DNA of 64,000 nucleotides from CAIVAT01 sp964525995 (GTDB lineage: Bacteria; Bacteroidota; Bacteroidia; Bacteroidales; FEN-979). Where the stretch lies: assembly GCA_964525995.1 (NCBI GenBank), contig CAZGIM010000013.1, forward strand, positions 1-64,000, in the 5' to 3' direction. The notes under the pieces were generated by a model that was given only the letters and a program-made list of their open reading frames with translations, searched no databases and was not told the origin of the DNA. Position numbers and translations under genes: made by a program. Below, one piece after another: positions 55,257 to 64,000 of the stretch; position 1 is the stretch's first letter, and each line of letters starts with the position of its first letter.

Positions 55257-56210
55257 TCACTCTTCGGCGCTTTTGCTTAAGTTGATCATAAGCCGTAAAT
55301 AGGCTCCCCAAGAGATTTTAAAATCGGGATAGCCTTGCAGATTGACCGGGTAGTACTGGCTATAAAATCCCGGCTCAATCCCGAACCGGTCAGTAAGGGG
55401 AATACCGAGACCTCCTCCCAGGAAAGCTCCGAATCCAAAGGCGTTCTGGTTGATGTTCTGAGTCTGGATATTGCTGTTCGGTACATAATACTGATTCCCA
55501 TAAATGTTGATCAGGCTGTTCTCGGTACTTTCGATAACCATGACCGATTTGATGACTTGTGTATAGCACATCGTGAATGCGGCCTGCAGAAACAAGTTCA
55601 ACCTGGAAGGCAGCGGGAAGGTGCGTTGGTAGCCTAAATTGATCATAACGCGGCCCTCTTTGCCAATTATCGGCTCCGTACGGATATCGGGAAGTGCTAG
55701 GTAGGTTTTCGGATCAACTTCGAGGGTGATCACGTCGGCCGCCTTCATCCGGGTATAGTCAGCCTGCAGAAAAAGGCTGTTCTTCCGGTCGATATTGAAC
55801 CTGAGAAAGAGCCCTCCCATGAACGATACCTGGTAGTGCATGTTCATGGGGTATCCGTCGATGAGCACCGTGTCGGCCGAGCCAAGCGCGTACTTAATAT
55901 CGCGATACCAGTATGTGTTCGACATCACGTAGTTCACGTTATTTACGTTACCGGGGGATCCGTTGTAAAAGTTCGCGGTGTATTTATTGGGGAAATACGC
56001 TCCGAAATTCAGACCGAATTCCCAGCGCCGGATGGAATCAGCGGGTTCCGACTCCACCTTATATAACTCTTTGGAGACACGCTTCGGTTTTTTTTGTGAA
56101 GGTTGTTCCTTTGTTTCCTGCGCAAAGACTGTCACCGGCAAGAAAGCGGCGCAAAGTACGATCCCTAAAGCTATATGTACAAGATATCGAATGGCGAAAG
56201 ATTTTGGCAT
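55257..56210 (-). CDS. Outer-membrane beta-barrel protein
   Basis: This 317-aa protein starts at 56210, which yields a signal peptide (MPKSFAIRYLVHIALGIVLC, ending PVTVFAQ). A short basic linker (KEQPSQKKPKRVSKELYKV) precedes a region of alternating strands (WEFGLNFGAYFPNKYTANFY, FLRFNIDRKNSLFLQADYTR, INLGYQRTFPLPSRLNLFLQ). The protein ends with glycine-rich barrel strands (GFGAFLGGGLGIPLTDRFGI), resembling OmpA/PorT-like barrels. No OmpA peptidoglycan-binding domain is present. It is divergent from the lipoprotein gene at 56304. Its function is unknown. Confidence 0.7.
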   Translation of the reverse strand: MPKSFAIRYLVHIALGIVLCAAFLPVTVFAQETKEQPSQKKPKRVSKELYKVESEPADSIRRWEFGLNFGAYFPNKYTANFYNGSPGNVNNVNYVMSNTYWYRDIKYALGSADTVLIDGYPMNMHYQVSFMGGLFLRFNIDRKNSLFLQADYTRMKAADVITLEVDPKTYLALPDIRTEPIIGKEGRVMINLGYQRTFPLPSRLNLFLQAAFTMCYTQVIKSVMVIESTENSLINIYGNQYYVPNSNIQTQNINQNAFGFGAFLGGGLGIPLTDRFGIEPGFYSQYYPVNLQGYPDFKISWGAYLRLMINLSKSAEE

Positions 56211-56303
56211 CTGCAAAATTATGAAATTGCCTGAAAACAGGATGAGCCCGGCAACCATTTATGTATTATTTTTGTCATTATAAAAATCTGAAAATCATTT
56301 TGG

Positions 56304-57224
56304 ATGAAAACCCTGACCTCTTCCATCCTGATCGTCACGGTGATGGCAATTTTATTATTCCTGACGGCAGGTTGCAACAAAATCACCGATGATGGCAGCA
56401 GCGAATCCGCTTCCATTCAGCAACTGACAGTCGATGAGATGACGGTCGACGGGGCTGATGACGATCTCAGCGACGACCTGAACACCTTTTTTGACGAAGG
56501 AGGATACCGTTCCGCATTGATGTTGCCCTGTAATGTGACCGACAGCGTAAGCGTTGAAGGCGACACCATCGTACATACCCTGAAGTATCACGGAGCCAAT
56601 TGCCAGGGAACCCGGAACAGGACGGGTGTTGTTGTTTTGAAAATGCAGGTTGGCCAGCGATGGAACGTTGCAGGCGCTCAGGTTGTGGCGACGATGAAAA
56701 ATTTTACCGTTACCCGGGCTTCAAACAACAGGCCGGTAATCCTGAACGGGACGATCACCTACGTCAACCTGGTTGGCGGAAGGGTCAAAGATGTGGGATT
56801 AACGGTCGGACAGGTGATCCTCCAGGGCAGAGGCACCTTCTCAGTCACCTTCGATGATCAGTCAACCCATATGTGGCAGATGGCCCGGCAACGGGTTTTT
56901 ACCGGCTCACCGGGAAACCGCATCATAACCACCACCGGGTTAGGGAGTGACGGAGCATTCGACTTTCTGGTTTTCTGGGGATACAGCCGGGCAGGCACCA
57001 AATTCCATTCAAAAATCATTGATGCCATTACCCACAAAGAGGCGTGCAACAAACTTCCCGGCACCGGCACCAAGACCCTGCACCTTCCGGGAGCCAATAA
57101 CAACACCGTGACCTACGGTTACAACAGCATGAACCAACTTGTAACCGGTTCCGAATGCCCGTCAAAAGCGAAACTTGAGTGGGAGGCTACCGGTTACTCG
57201 GGCACCGTTTTTATTGACCTTTAA
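56304..57224 (+). CDS. Hypothetical lipoprotein
   Basis: This 306-aa protein has a lipoprotein signal peptide with lipobox LTAGC (Cys24). After a short acidic segment (residues ~40-72, DEMTVDGADDDLSDDLNTFF) comes a beta-rich domain with GVVVLKMQVGQRWNVAGAQV and RPVILNGTITYVNLVGG. Two conserved-looking Cys residues occur in LPCNVTDSV and ANCQGTRN. Similar lipoproteins are widespread in Bacteroidota but no function is known to me. A TATTTTTG -7-like element lies at 56267-56274. The 3' end is 58 bp before the uvrC start. Confidence 0.65.
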   Translation: MKTLTSSILIVTVMAILLFLTAGCNKITDDGSSESASIQQLTVDEMTVDGADDDLSDDLNTFFDEGGYRSALMLPCNVTDSVSVEGDTIVHTLKYHGANCQGTRNRTGVVVLKMQVGQRWNVAGAQVVATMKNFTVTRASNNRPVILNGTITYVNLVGGRVKDVGLTVGQVILQGRGTFSVTFDDQSTHMWQMARQRVFTGSPGNRIITTTGLGSDGAFDFLVFWGYSRAGTKFHSKIIDAITHKEACNKLPGTGTKTLHLPGANNNTVTYGYNSMNQLVTGSECPSKAKLEWEATGYSGTVFIDL

Positions 57225-57269
57225 CCGGTCATGCTCCCAACTGCCGGATGGCGTTTCATTCCTTTCAAT

Positions 57270-57277
57270 TACCTTTG
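57270..57277 (+). promoter_or_regulatory. -7 element of uvrC (leaderless transcript likely)
   Basis: TACCTTTG is a perfect match to TAnnTTTG and ends six bases before the uvrC ATG at 57283, where transcription would be expected to begin. The mRNA is therefore probably leaderless or nearly so. No clear TTG is present at the -33 position. Confidence 0.55.
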
Positions 57278-57282
57278 CATTT

Positions 57283-59121
57283 ATGACCAGTGCACGTGCA
57301 AAATATTTTTCGCATCTTGAAACGATTGTTGCCAACCTCCCGCATAAACCGGGCGTATATCAGTACTTTGATGATAAAAACAAGATCATCTACGTCGGGA
57401 AAGCGAAGGACCTGAAAAAACGCGTGAGTTCTTATTTCAACAAGATCAACTCCATAAGCGGCAAGGTGCAGATGCTGGTACGGCGGATCGCCGATATCCG
57501 GTATATCGTGGTCGAGACCGAGCAGGATGCCCTACTTCTGGAAAACAACCTGATCAAGAAATATCAGCCGCATTATAATGTAGCGCTTAAGGACGACAAG
57601 ACCTTCCCCTGGATCTGCATTAAAAATGAACCCTTCCCGCGGATCTTTGCCACCCGTCATGTGATTCGCGACGGATCAGCCTATTTCGGCCCCTATGCCA
57701 ATGTAAGGCTCATGCACACCCTGCTGGAGCTGACCCGCCAGCTTTACCCGCTGAGAACATGCACCCTGTCGTTGACCACGAAGAACATTGCCGCCGGGAA
57801 ATTCCGGCTGTGCCTCGAGTACCACATCGGCAATTGCAAGGGACCCTGTCGGGGTCTGCAGGATGAAGCCGATTACGAAAAATCAATCCAGGCTATCCGT
57901 GAGATCATCAAGGGGAACATCACCACCGTCTCCAGGCAGTTGCGCGACCTGATGATGGAACTGGCAAGCGCAGAGGAATTTGAAAAAGCGCACCTGGTCA
58001 AGGAGAAGCTGTTGCTCCTCGACAAGTACCAGAGCAAGTCGACTGTGGTGAACCCCGCCATCCACAACGTCGATGTTTTTTCGATCATCGCCGAAGGACT
58101 CTTTGCCTATGTCAACTATATGAAGGTGATGAATGGCGCCATCATTCAGGTTCATACCCTGGAGTTGCAGAAAAAGCTGGACGAGACGCCGGAAGAGTTG
58201 CTTTCGATCGCGATCACCGAGATCAGGCAACGGTTTCAAAGCGAGTCGCCGGAGCTTATTCTGCCTTTTTCACCTGAATTCATCGAACCCGGCGTCACTA
58301 TTACCATCCCGAAGATCGGTGATAAAAAAAAGCTGCTTGACCTTTCGTTGCGTAATGTAAAATACTACCAACTGGAAAAAGAAAAACAGAAGGAACAGGT
58401 CGATCCGGAGCACCGTTCCCGGCGCATTCTCGACACGATGATGAAGGATCTCAGGATGCAGGAACCTCCTGTCCATATCGAATGTTTCGACAATTCCAAC
58501 ATTCAGGGGGATATGCCGGTTGCGGCGATGGTCTGTTTTAAGAATGCCCGGCCCGATAAAAGTGAGTACCGCCATTTCAATATCCGGACGGTTGAAGGGC
58601 CCAACGACTTCGCCTCGATGGAGGAGATCATCTACCGCCGCTACAAACGGATGATTGAAGAGCACAAACCGCTCCCGCAACTGATCGTCGTCGATGGCGG
58701 AAAGGGGCAGCTCAGCGCAGCGCTGAAGAGCATTGAAAAACTGGGAATTACAGGTAAGATGACCGTTATCGGAATTGCCAAGAAACTGGAAGAGATTTAC
58801 TATCCCAACGATCCGTTGCCGATGTACCTGGATAAAAAATCGGAAACGCTTCGCATCATTCAGCAGATGCGTGATGAGGCGCACCGGTTCGGTATCACGC
58901 ACCACCGCCGGAAGCGGGAGAAAGCGACGCTGACGCCCCAGTTGACGGAGATCACGGGCATCGGATACAGTCTGAATCAAAAACTCCTCTGGAAATTCAA
59001 GTCGGTTAAAAACATCAAAGCTGCAACCCTGGAGGCATTACAGGAGGTTATCGGGAAGTCGAAAGGAACGATCGTCTATGATCATTTTCATCCTGTGCAA
59101 GAGCAGGAGCAAAAAGGCTGA
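57283..59121 (+). CDS. uvrC: Excinuclease ABC subunit UvrC
   Basis: This 612-aa protein is the dual-incision nuclease of nucleotide excision repair. Residues ~18-95 form the GIY-YIG domain (GVYQYFDDKNKIIYVGKAKD), which makes the 3' cut. The UVR motif region follows (LMMELASAEEFEKAHLVKEK), then the RNase H-like endonuclease domain with HIECFDNSNIQGDMPVAAMV and LIVVDGGKGQLSAAL, and a C-terminal helix-hairpin-helix (LTEITGIGYSLNQKLLWKFK). Its length is normal. The ATG at 57283 is preferred over 57175 because the upstream part overlaps the lipoprotein gene and is not UvrC-like, and because a -7 element lies just before 57283. Confidence 0.96.
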   Translation: MTSARAKYFSHLETIVANLPHKPGVYQYFDDKNKIIYVGKAKDLKKRVSSYFNKINSISGKVQMLVRRIADIRYIVVETEQDALLLENNLIKKYQPHYNVALKDDKTFPWICIKNEPFPRIFATRHVIRDGSAYFGPYANVRLMHTLLELTRQLYPLRTCTLSLTTKNIAAGKFRLCLEYHIGNCKGPCRGLQDEADYEKSIQAIREIIKGNITTVSRQLRDLMMELASAEEFEKAHLVKEKLLLLDKYQSKSTVVNPAIHNVDVFSIIAEGLFAYVNYMKVMNGAIIQVHTLELQKKLDETPEELLSIAITEIRQRFQSESPELILPFSPEFIEPGVTITIPKIGDKKKLLDLSLRNVKYYQLEKEKQKEQVDPEHRSRRILDTMMKDLRMQEPPVHIECFDNSNIQGDMPVAAMVCFKNARPDKSEYRHFNIRTVEGPNDFASMEEIIYRRYKRMIEEHKPLPQLIVVDGGKGQLSAALKSIEKLGITGKMTVIGIAKKLEEIYYPNDPLPMYLDKKSETLRIIQQMRDEAHRFGITHHRRKREKATLTPQLTEITGIGYSLNQKLLWKFKSVKNIKAATLEALQEVIGKSKGTIVYDHFHPVQEQEQKG

Positions 59122-59176
59122 CCTGAAACGCCAGTCGGCGATCCCGGCATCCTTACCTCTGGTGGACATAACATTA

Positions 59177-59206
59177 ACACCGGTTTGTAATGAATAAAGC
59201 CGGTGT
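59177..59206. terminator. Hairpin between convergent uvrC and gcvH
   Basis: ACACCGG (59177-59183) and CCGGTGT (59200-59206) form a perfect 7-bp stem with a 16-nt loop midway between the stop codons of uvrC (+) and gcvH (-). There is no long T tract on either side, so termination is plausible in both directions but not certain. Confidence 0.5.
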
Positions 59207-59232
59207 GAAAAGAGATGGACCGTTTTACGGGA

Positions 59233-59613
59233 TCAGGCTCCGATCAAGGCCGAATACTGACCGGCATCGAGAAGGCCTGCAACTTCACCGGGAGTCGTCA
59301 TCTTGATCCGGACCACCCAGCCTTTTTCATAAGGATCCTTGTTGATGGTTTCGGGATTGGTGGTAAGCAATTCATTGAATTCAAGTATCTCACCGGCCAC
59401 AGGCATAAACATATCCGAAACGGTCTTTACCGCTTCAATGGTACCGAATGATTCGTGCTTTGCAAGCGTCTCTCCCACGGTTTCCACCTCAACATAAACA
59501 ATGTCGCCCAATTCATGCTGGGCAAAGTCGGTAATTCCGACCAGGGCCTCTTCACCATCCACTTTCAGCCATTCATGATCCTTCGTGTACTTCAGATTTG
59601 CAGGAACGTTCAT
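59233..59613 (-). CDS. gcvH: Glycine cleavage system H protein
   Basis: This 126-aa lipoyl carrier shuttles the aminomethyl intermediate between the P, T and L proteins of glycine cleavage. It shows the whole family pattern: KYTKDHEWLKVDGEEALVGI, FAQHELGDIVYVEVETVGET, and ESFGTIEAVKTVSDMFMPVA with lipoyl Lys63, then WVVRIKMT and the GLLDAGQYSALIG end. It lies 119 bp downstream of sprA on the same strand. A sprA-gcvH neighbourhood is familiar from other Bacteroidota, although no functional link is established. No gcvP or gcvT is in the window. Confidence 0.96.
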   Translation of the reverse strand: MNVPANLKYTKDHEWLKVDGEEALVGITDFAQHELGDIVYVEVETVGETLAKHESFGTIEAVKTVSDMFMPVAGEILEFNELLTTNPETINKDPYEKGWVVRIKMTTPGEVAGLLDAGQYSALIGA

Positions 59614-59732
59614 AGGGGTTTGAATTTAAGTTTTTTTCAAAATTAAACAATTTTTCAGAACCGCCCCCCGAACCGTTAATTTTTTCACATGCCTCCGAAC
59701 GATGTCAGGCAACAACGGTCATGTTCGATACC

Positions 59733-62700
59733 TTACTGCGACAGGGTGAACCTCAGCGCGATGCCACCCTTGGTATTGGAGGTGCGGTACTGGTTTGAAA
59801 CATACGGTGAATTGATCACCTTATCGAAATAGAAACGGACGTTGAACCGGGAACTCAGGTTATAATCGGCAGAAAAGTTGAGTGTCATCACCTGTTGACC
59901 GGTGGAGACCTGGTTGATTTCCTGATCAATGCGTCTGAGAACGGTTTTATTCTTACGGATGGAGAAGTCGAGCTTCAGGTTGAGGTCGCTCACGGTCTTG
60001 GTTTTCTTTCCCCCTCCCAGGAGCCCCGAGAAATTAAGCCGCAACCCTTTGAACCGGTAGCCCAGACCCACCACAAATTCGTTGCTGGTGATCTCGGTGA
60101 GCTGATTGTTGGTAAAGGAAAACGAGATATTTCTGCCACGCTTGAGTTCGACGTTGGCTAACAAACTGTTTACAAATCCCAGATCGATCTTGATCAGCGG
60201 GTTGAACTGTTCGGTCACCGAAATCACAGTCATCTGGTTGAGCGGAATGAAGTTCCCGGCATCATCCAGCGCCGAAGGTTGTCCGTCGAATTCGGTGTAC
60301 TTGATGTTTGAGTTGAAGTTGCCGACGCTATAAGTCGAGATGTAGGCATGTGTCAGGGTGAGGGTTCTCAGAAATGACTTAAAGGCATTCAGCTTGGCCA
60401 ATCCGTCGTAAGTGATCCGCCAGTTCGGCAAGGGAATTTTTGGGAATACGTTCAATTTTATCTTTGCGGGATCTTTCCCCGAATAGGCAGCCAGGAATGC
60501 CATTCCAAGCACTTCCTGGTTACTTTGGCCATATCCCTGCGGGTATCCGGTCGAATCGACAATCCCTCGGGAATTGGGATTCTGAGCGGCAAAGCGTTGT
60601 GCGATTTCAATGCGGTACTCCTTCATCCGCTCAAACGTGCTCGATCGTCCGAATTCATCCTCCTTATCAAAGGAGGTCCCGATCATGATGTACGACATCG
60701 TAAAGCTTCCCTGATCCCAGGGAGTCATCGGGGATTGCGGAAACTGATGGTCGGCATTGGCACGGTAATATTCCTGATGGGTTTTGGAATATTGTCGGGT
60801 TGCATTAATCTCGATCTTAAGATCCCGGATAGGTTCAATACTGATGTTGACCGTCAGATTTTCCGAAAACTTGGTATTGTATGGCAAATTCAGCGTGGTG
60901 TCGGTCGTGATCCAATCCCGGTCGACGGCATGCGGCCGGATATCTTTCTGGTCTCCGAAAATGAAGCCGAGCCCAGGGGCATTGTTGCCCCAGTCGTTGC
61001 CAAGTGCAACCGGTTCGGGTTTAAAGCCGGGAAGCTGTGTTCCGCTTGCCTGGGTGTAAGTGAATTTTGCGCTCCGGATGCCCATCAGGAAGCGGACGGT
61101 ACCATCCAGGATGATCTTACCGATATCGGGGCCTTCCTTCTTTTCCTTAATGCTGTCCTGCTTGGCAAGATTCTTATCTTTCTGGACTTTCGGAGGTTCG
61201 GGAGGCTTTGATCGGGTAGTACGGGGTGCGTTCTGGTTGAGTTTTTTCAGATAAGGAACCTTGTTGTACAGGGTCACCAGATTCAGCGCCCCATTCAGGG
61301 CTTTGGTATTCGAATTCTCAATGGTATTCCCGAATTCATCGCGGATCGAAATGGGTGATGCCATCCACCGGTAAGTGGCCTGATAGCCGGCGTTGAGGGT
61401 GATGAAGTCCATGAGAGGTATTTTACCAATCGGGACATCCCAGGTCACATTGAACCCCTGGTTATAATTGGTCATCGTCCCTCCTGAGAAAATCTCACTC
61501 CAAACCTGATCCCGGTTTGAACGGTTGATTTCCCCGGGGGGTTCGTTGATGAACGAACTGGCATTGGCGACCAGACTGATCTTGAACGATTTCGAAAAAT
61601 CATATTTCAGGTCATAGGTTCGGGTCCAATCCCAGCTTTTCACGTAATAAGTCTCCAGGGGAACGATGGCAGCGCTTTTATTCCGGTACTTCCGTTTTGT
61701 GAACTCCCGGTTCATGTCGGTACGGAAGGTAAATGATTTCGGAAGATAGTAAAAGTTAAAGTCTTTAATCAGCGCAAGCGCTTTCGTGCTATTCAGGACC
61801 TTTGTACTCTTGAAGGGTTGGACATTCTTGGGCTGCGTCGAAAAATTATACCCGATGCCGCCGGCATATTTTTTATGGAGATCATATTCAATATCCACAT
61901 TCCGCGAATAAATCTCCGAATAACTGTAGCTGATATTGAAGTTCTCGATATCATAGATTCGCGGCTTCCGGTCGGTGGTCCTCTCTTTCCTGACATTCAT
62001 CAGGTTGAAGTTTTTCCGCTGCGTGTAGGCCTGGGTGATGGCTTTGATTGAATCTTTCTGCTGCTGGGAATCGAAAGCGCCAATTACATCGCTCAGGTAC
62101 AGGTCGGGATTGAGCGGGTCGTAGCGGGGACTGTTCTGTTGCATTGAGAAATCGAAGTGCATCGGAATCCTGATGCCCGCTTTCGGCGGGAAGAACTTGC
62201 CCAATTCCAGATCGGTGTCAACACCCAGGGTCAGCACCGACTCCATGTCGCGCTTGGTCTGCTTCACCTCAATGGTTCCGAAACCCGAACTCATATAACT
62301 TCCCGATAGTTGAAGTCTTCCCAGATCGGCCAACTCGAGGGCTACGCGAGCCTGGGCAGCCCATCCTCCCTTTTTGTTGAAGTCGCTCAGCCGCAATTCA
62401 TCCACCCAGATCTCGGCACATTTGTCCTGTCCATCGTCATCGGGAGTTTGCGGACTTTTCTTGGGATTTCGGATCCCGATCATGATTGCCCTGACATCGC
62501 TGATGGTGGGCGATCCCACCACGGTTATCCTGTTAACTCCGTCGTATTCGACATAAGGCACCGATTCGGAAATCTGGCTCCCCGAGTTGCTCCGGGCAAC
62601 CAGCCGGTTGTACTTGACCTCGACCAATCGTTCCAGGTCAATATCGAAGGCATTGCTCTCAGGCCAGATGGCATCCGGGTCGTCCGACCGGGTTCCCCAA

Positions 62701-64000
62701 GGAGTAAAGTTCAACGGAATCTCGTACTCGTAATAGTTTTCGGTAAAATCAGAACCCAGCCTCATGATGATAGTCAGGTCGCCCCGCTTCAGATTTTGTG
62801 AACGAATCGATTGCTCAGCGTGCACATACATTTTCAGCCGCTTGAACTGACGGAAATCGAAATCGGTTGTCTTATAAGCAGCGCGTGCATCTCCGTCGAC
62901 GAGGTTACAGACTTTGAACGACATCGACTGTTCGTTCAGCTTTTGCTGGTTGGTCGACCCCCAGTTGGTCTCCCGCTGGATACCCGGAGGCATCACATAC
63001 GGAATAGGCTGCTTGCTTCCGTTCTCTTCGATGCTCACCGTGGCAATGTCGAATTGGGTAGCATTCTGGTTGTCGTCGTGCAGATATTCACCCGGTGAAA
63101 GAAGACTGTAATTGTATTTCCGCCACTCACCACGTGACAGCTCAAGCGATGCGAACCGGCAGACGATCGGACGTTCAAAGTTTTTAAAGAACATACGCAT
63201 GAATCTGATCGAGTTGAAATCGCTGATATTTCCAATCACTTTGTCGGGGGTCCGGATTGGAATTTTAAACTGATACCATTTTACATCCCCGCGTGTACCG
63301 TTGGCCAGTGGGATATCGTACGCATGGTAAATGTTGGTGATGTAATTGGTGCCGACCTTCATTTTTTGACGGTCGAGGTTAACAATATACTGATAGTACC
63401 GCTCCTGTTCGCTGAGGGTGTTGTCTTTGTTGATGTCTTCCACATTGGGGAGGGTGGTTCCGGTAATGGAGTATGATTCAGTTGACTGCTCCTGGGTGGC
63501 GCTGTTGCCTTCGGGACCGTTGAACATTTTGTAGCGGCTTAGGATACTGCTGAAGTTGGGATCATTGTCGTAGTCGGTCCCTCTGAAGTAATGGAAATTA
63601 TCGGCCGATGGATCGGTGGAGGCATTTTTATACGCGCCCGAGCTTTGGCCGAAGGTATTGCGGACCCGGGTAATATATCCCGTATCGAAAAAGGAGATTT
63701 CATCCACATCGCGAAGGCCGTCATATCCTACATCCTGAAAGGGCCGGGAATCGGGATTGTTGTCGAATGCATCGACTAGCGCCTGGAACCGCGGAACACG
63801 GCCCCACATGGTGGTATCGACGTCGGTGATCACCTCGGAAGTCGGCAGTCCGTTCTCGTAACTCTTGCGCCCGTCTCTCAGAATATCCTCAGAGATGTCG
63901 CCAAGGTTGAAGTAAAGTTGTCCCGAATTGGTCGAATCATATACAAAGGGATCCATCAGCCAGAATTCGATGTATTGGATATTGGTCGATTCAAAGTCGG
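59733..64000 (-). CDS. sprA: T9SS outer-membrane translocon SprA/Sov (3' part; 5' end outside window)
   Basis: The reading frame runs off the window at 64000; about 1421 C-terminal residues of a protein that usually exceeds 2000 are visible. The bases beyond the first visible Met (63956) encode NIQYIEFWLM in frame, so 63956 is not the start. Diagnostic segments include YIEFWLMDPFVYD, a long run of barrel strands, GGWAAQARVALELADLGRLQ and the final strand SNTKGGIALRFTLSQ. A Lys/Glu-rich insert (KVQKDKNLAKQDSIKEKKEG) lies near the middle. SprA forms the channel through which T9SS cargo crosses the outer membrane, including, presumably, the five sorting-domain proteins of this window. gcvH follows downstream. 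Confidence 0.95.
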   Translation of the reverse strand, partial: DFESTNIQYIEFWLMDPFVYDSTNSGQLYFNLGDISEDILRDGRKSYENGLPTSEVITDVDTTMWGRVPRFQALVDAFDNNPDSRPFQDVGYDGLRDVDEISFFDTGYITRVRNTFGQSSGAYKNASTDPSADNFHYFRGTDYDNDPNFSSILSRYKMFNGPEGNSATQEQSTESYSITGTTLPNVEDINKDNTLSEQERYYQYIVNLDRQKMKVGTNYITNIYHAYDIPLANGTRGDVKWYQFKIPIRTPDKVIGNISDFNSIRFMRMFFKNFERPIVCRFASLELSRGEWRKYNYSLLSPGEYLHDDNQNATQFDIATVSIEENGSKQPIPYVMPPGIQRETNWGSTNQQKLNEQSMSFKVCNLVDGDARAAYKTTDFDFRQFKRLKMYVHAEQSIRSQNLKRGDLTIIMRLGSDFTENYYEYEIPLNFTPWGTRSDDPDAIWPESNAFDIDLERLVEVKYNRLVARSNSGSQISESVPYVEYDGVNRITVVGSPTISDVRAIMIGIRNPKKSPQTPDDDGQDKCAEIWVDELRLSDFNKKGGWAAQARVALELADLGRLQLSGSYMSSGFGTIEVKQTKRDMESVLTLGVDTDLELGKFFPPKAGIRIPMHFDFSMQQNSPRYDPLNPDLYLSDVIGAFDSQQQKDSIKAITQAYTQRKNFNLMNVRKERTTDRKPRIYDIENFNISYSYSEIYSRNVDIEYDLHKKYAGGIGYNFSTQPKNVQPFKSTKVLNSTKALALIKDFNFYYLPKSFTFRTDMNREFTKRKYRNKSAAIVPLETYYVKSWDWTRTYDLKYDFSKSFKISLVANASSFINEPPGEINRSNRDQVWSEIFSGGTMTNYNQGFNVTWDVPIGKIPLMDFITLNAGYQATYRWMASPISIRDEFGNTIENSNTKALNGALNLVTLYNKVPYLKKLNQNAPRTTRSKPPEPPKVQKDKNLAKQDSIKEKKEGPDIGKIILDGTVRFLMGIRSAKFTYTQASGTQLPGFKPEPVALGNDWGNNAPGLGFIFGDQKDIRPHAVDRDWITTDTTLNLPYNTKFSENLTVNISIEPIRDLKIEINATRQYSKTHQEYYRANADHQFPQSPMTPWDQGSFTMSYIMIGTSFDKEDEFGRSSTFERMKEYRIEIAQRFAAQNPNSRGIVDSTGYPQGYGQSNQEVLGMAFLAAYSGKDPAKIKLNVFPKIPLPNWRITYDGLAKLNAFKSFLRTLTLTHAYISTYSVGNFNSNIKYTEFDGQPSALDDAGNFIPLNQMTVISVTEQFNPLIKIDLGFVNSLLANVELKRGRNISFSFTNNQLTEITSNEFVVGLGYRFKGLRLNFSGLLGGGKKTKTVSDLNLKLDFSIRKNKTVLRRIDQEINQVSTGQQVMTLNFSADYNLSSRFNVRFYFDKVINSPYVSNQYRTSNTKGGIALRFTLSQ

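Noticed and set aside
63956..63958. Apparent start codon of the last minus-strand gene
   Set aside because: The frame stays open to the window edge and encodes conserved SprA sequence upstream, so this Met is internal.

Overview
The window looks like chromosome from an uncultivated or little-studied member of the Bacteroidota, probably Bacteroidales-like. The reasons are: five large exported proteins that end in type IX secretion system (T9SS) C-terminal sorting domains, a partial gene for the T9SS outer-membrane translocon SprA/Sov next to gcvH, several promoter elements of the Bacteroidota form TAnnTTTG, a DUF5723-type outer-membrane protein, and PAS-rich (hybrid) histidine kinases. No rRNA, tRNA, CRISPR array, transposase or prophage gene was recognised.

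Layout. (1) 1-4.6 kb is visibly A+T-richer than the rest. It holds an FkbM-type methyltransferase and, facing it, a four-gene minus-strand cluster of three different sulfotransferases and a sulfatase, which looks like the edge of a surface-glycan decoration island. (2) 4.7-24.9 kb is a locus of secreted surface proteins: a coiled-coil fibre-like protein, a small secreted protein, and five T9SS cargo proteins (481, 347, 2026, 1902 and 1109 aa). These share a ~75-residue module placed before the sorting domain, several cohesin-like domains and one dockerin-like segment. The two largest are transcribed divergently from a 420-bp promoter region. (3) 25.0-29.0 kb is sufBCD, with an odd stack of 7-8 bp tandem repeats between sufB and sufC. 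(4) 29.1-35.2 kb carries a lipoprotein trypsin-like protease, a nitroreductase, a K+ channel, thiL, a four-helix-bundle (23S rRNA IVP-type) gene enclosed by inverted octamer arrays, and a DUF5723 outer-membrane protein. (5) 35.3-49.6 kb reads rightward: AsmA-like protein, two paralogous hybrid histidine kinases, then a sugar module of tandem class II aldolase, GH29 alpha-L-fucosidase and PA14-containing GH3 glycosidase. (6) 49.6-55.2 kb reads leftward: two more PAS kinases with a decayed response-regulator remnant between them. (7) 55.2-64 kb holds an outer-membrane barrel protein, a lipoprotein, uvrC, gcvH and the 3' part of sprA, which runs off the window.

How the parts fit. SprA is the channel through which the T9SS cargo of 6.4-24.9 kb should leave the cell. 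The cohesin-like and dockerin-like modules suggest that these cargo proteins could bind one another at the surface. The fucosidase, GH3 and aldolase genes follow directly behind two hybrid sensor kinases on the same strand, which suggests sensing and breakdown of fucosylated glycans. The most unusual non-coding feature is the family of GGACNAGY octamer arrays. They start at or inside the stop codons of thiL, the DUF5723 gene and sufB, always in the same orientation relative to the gene they follow.
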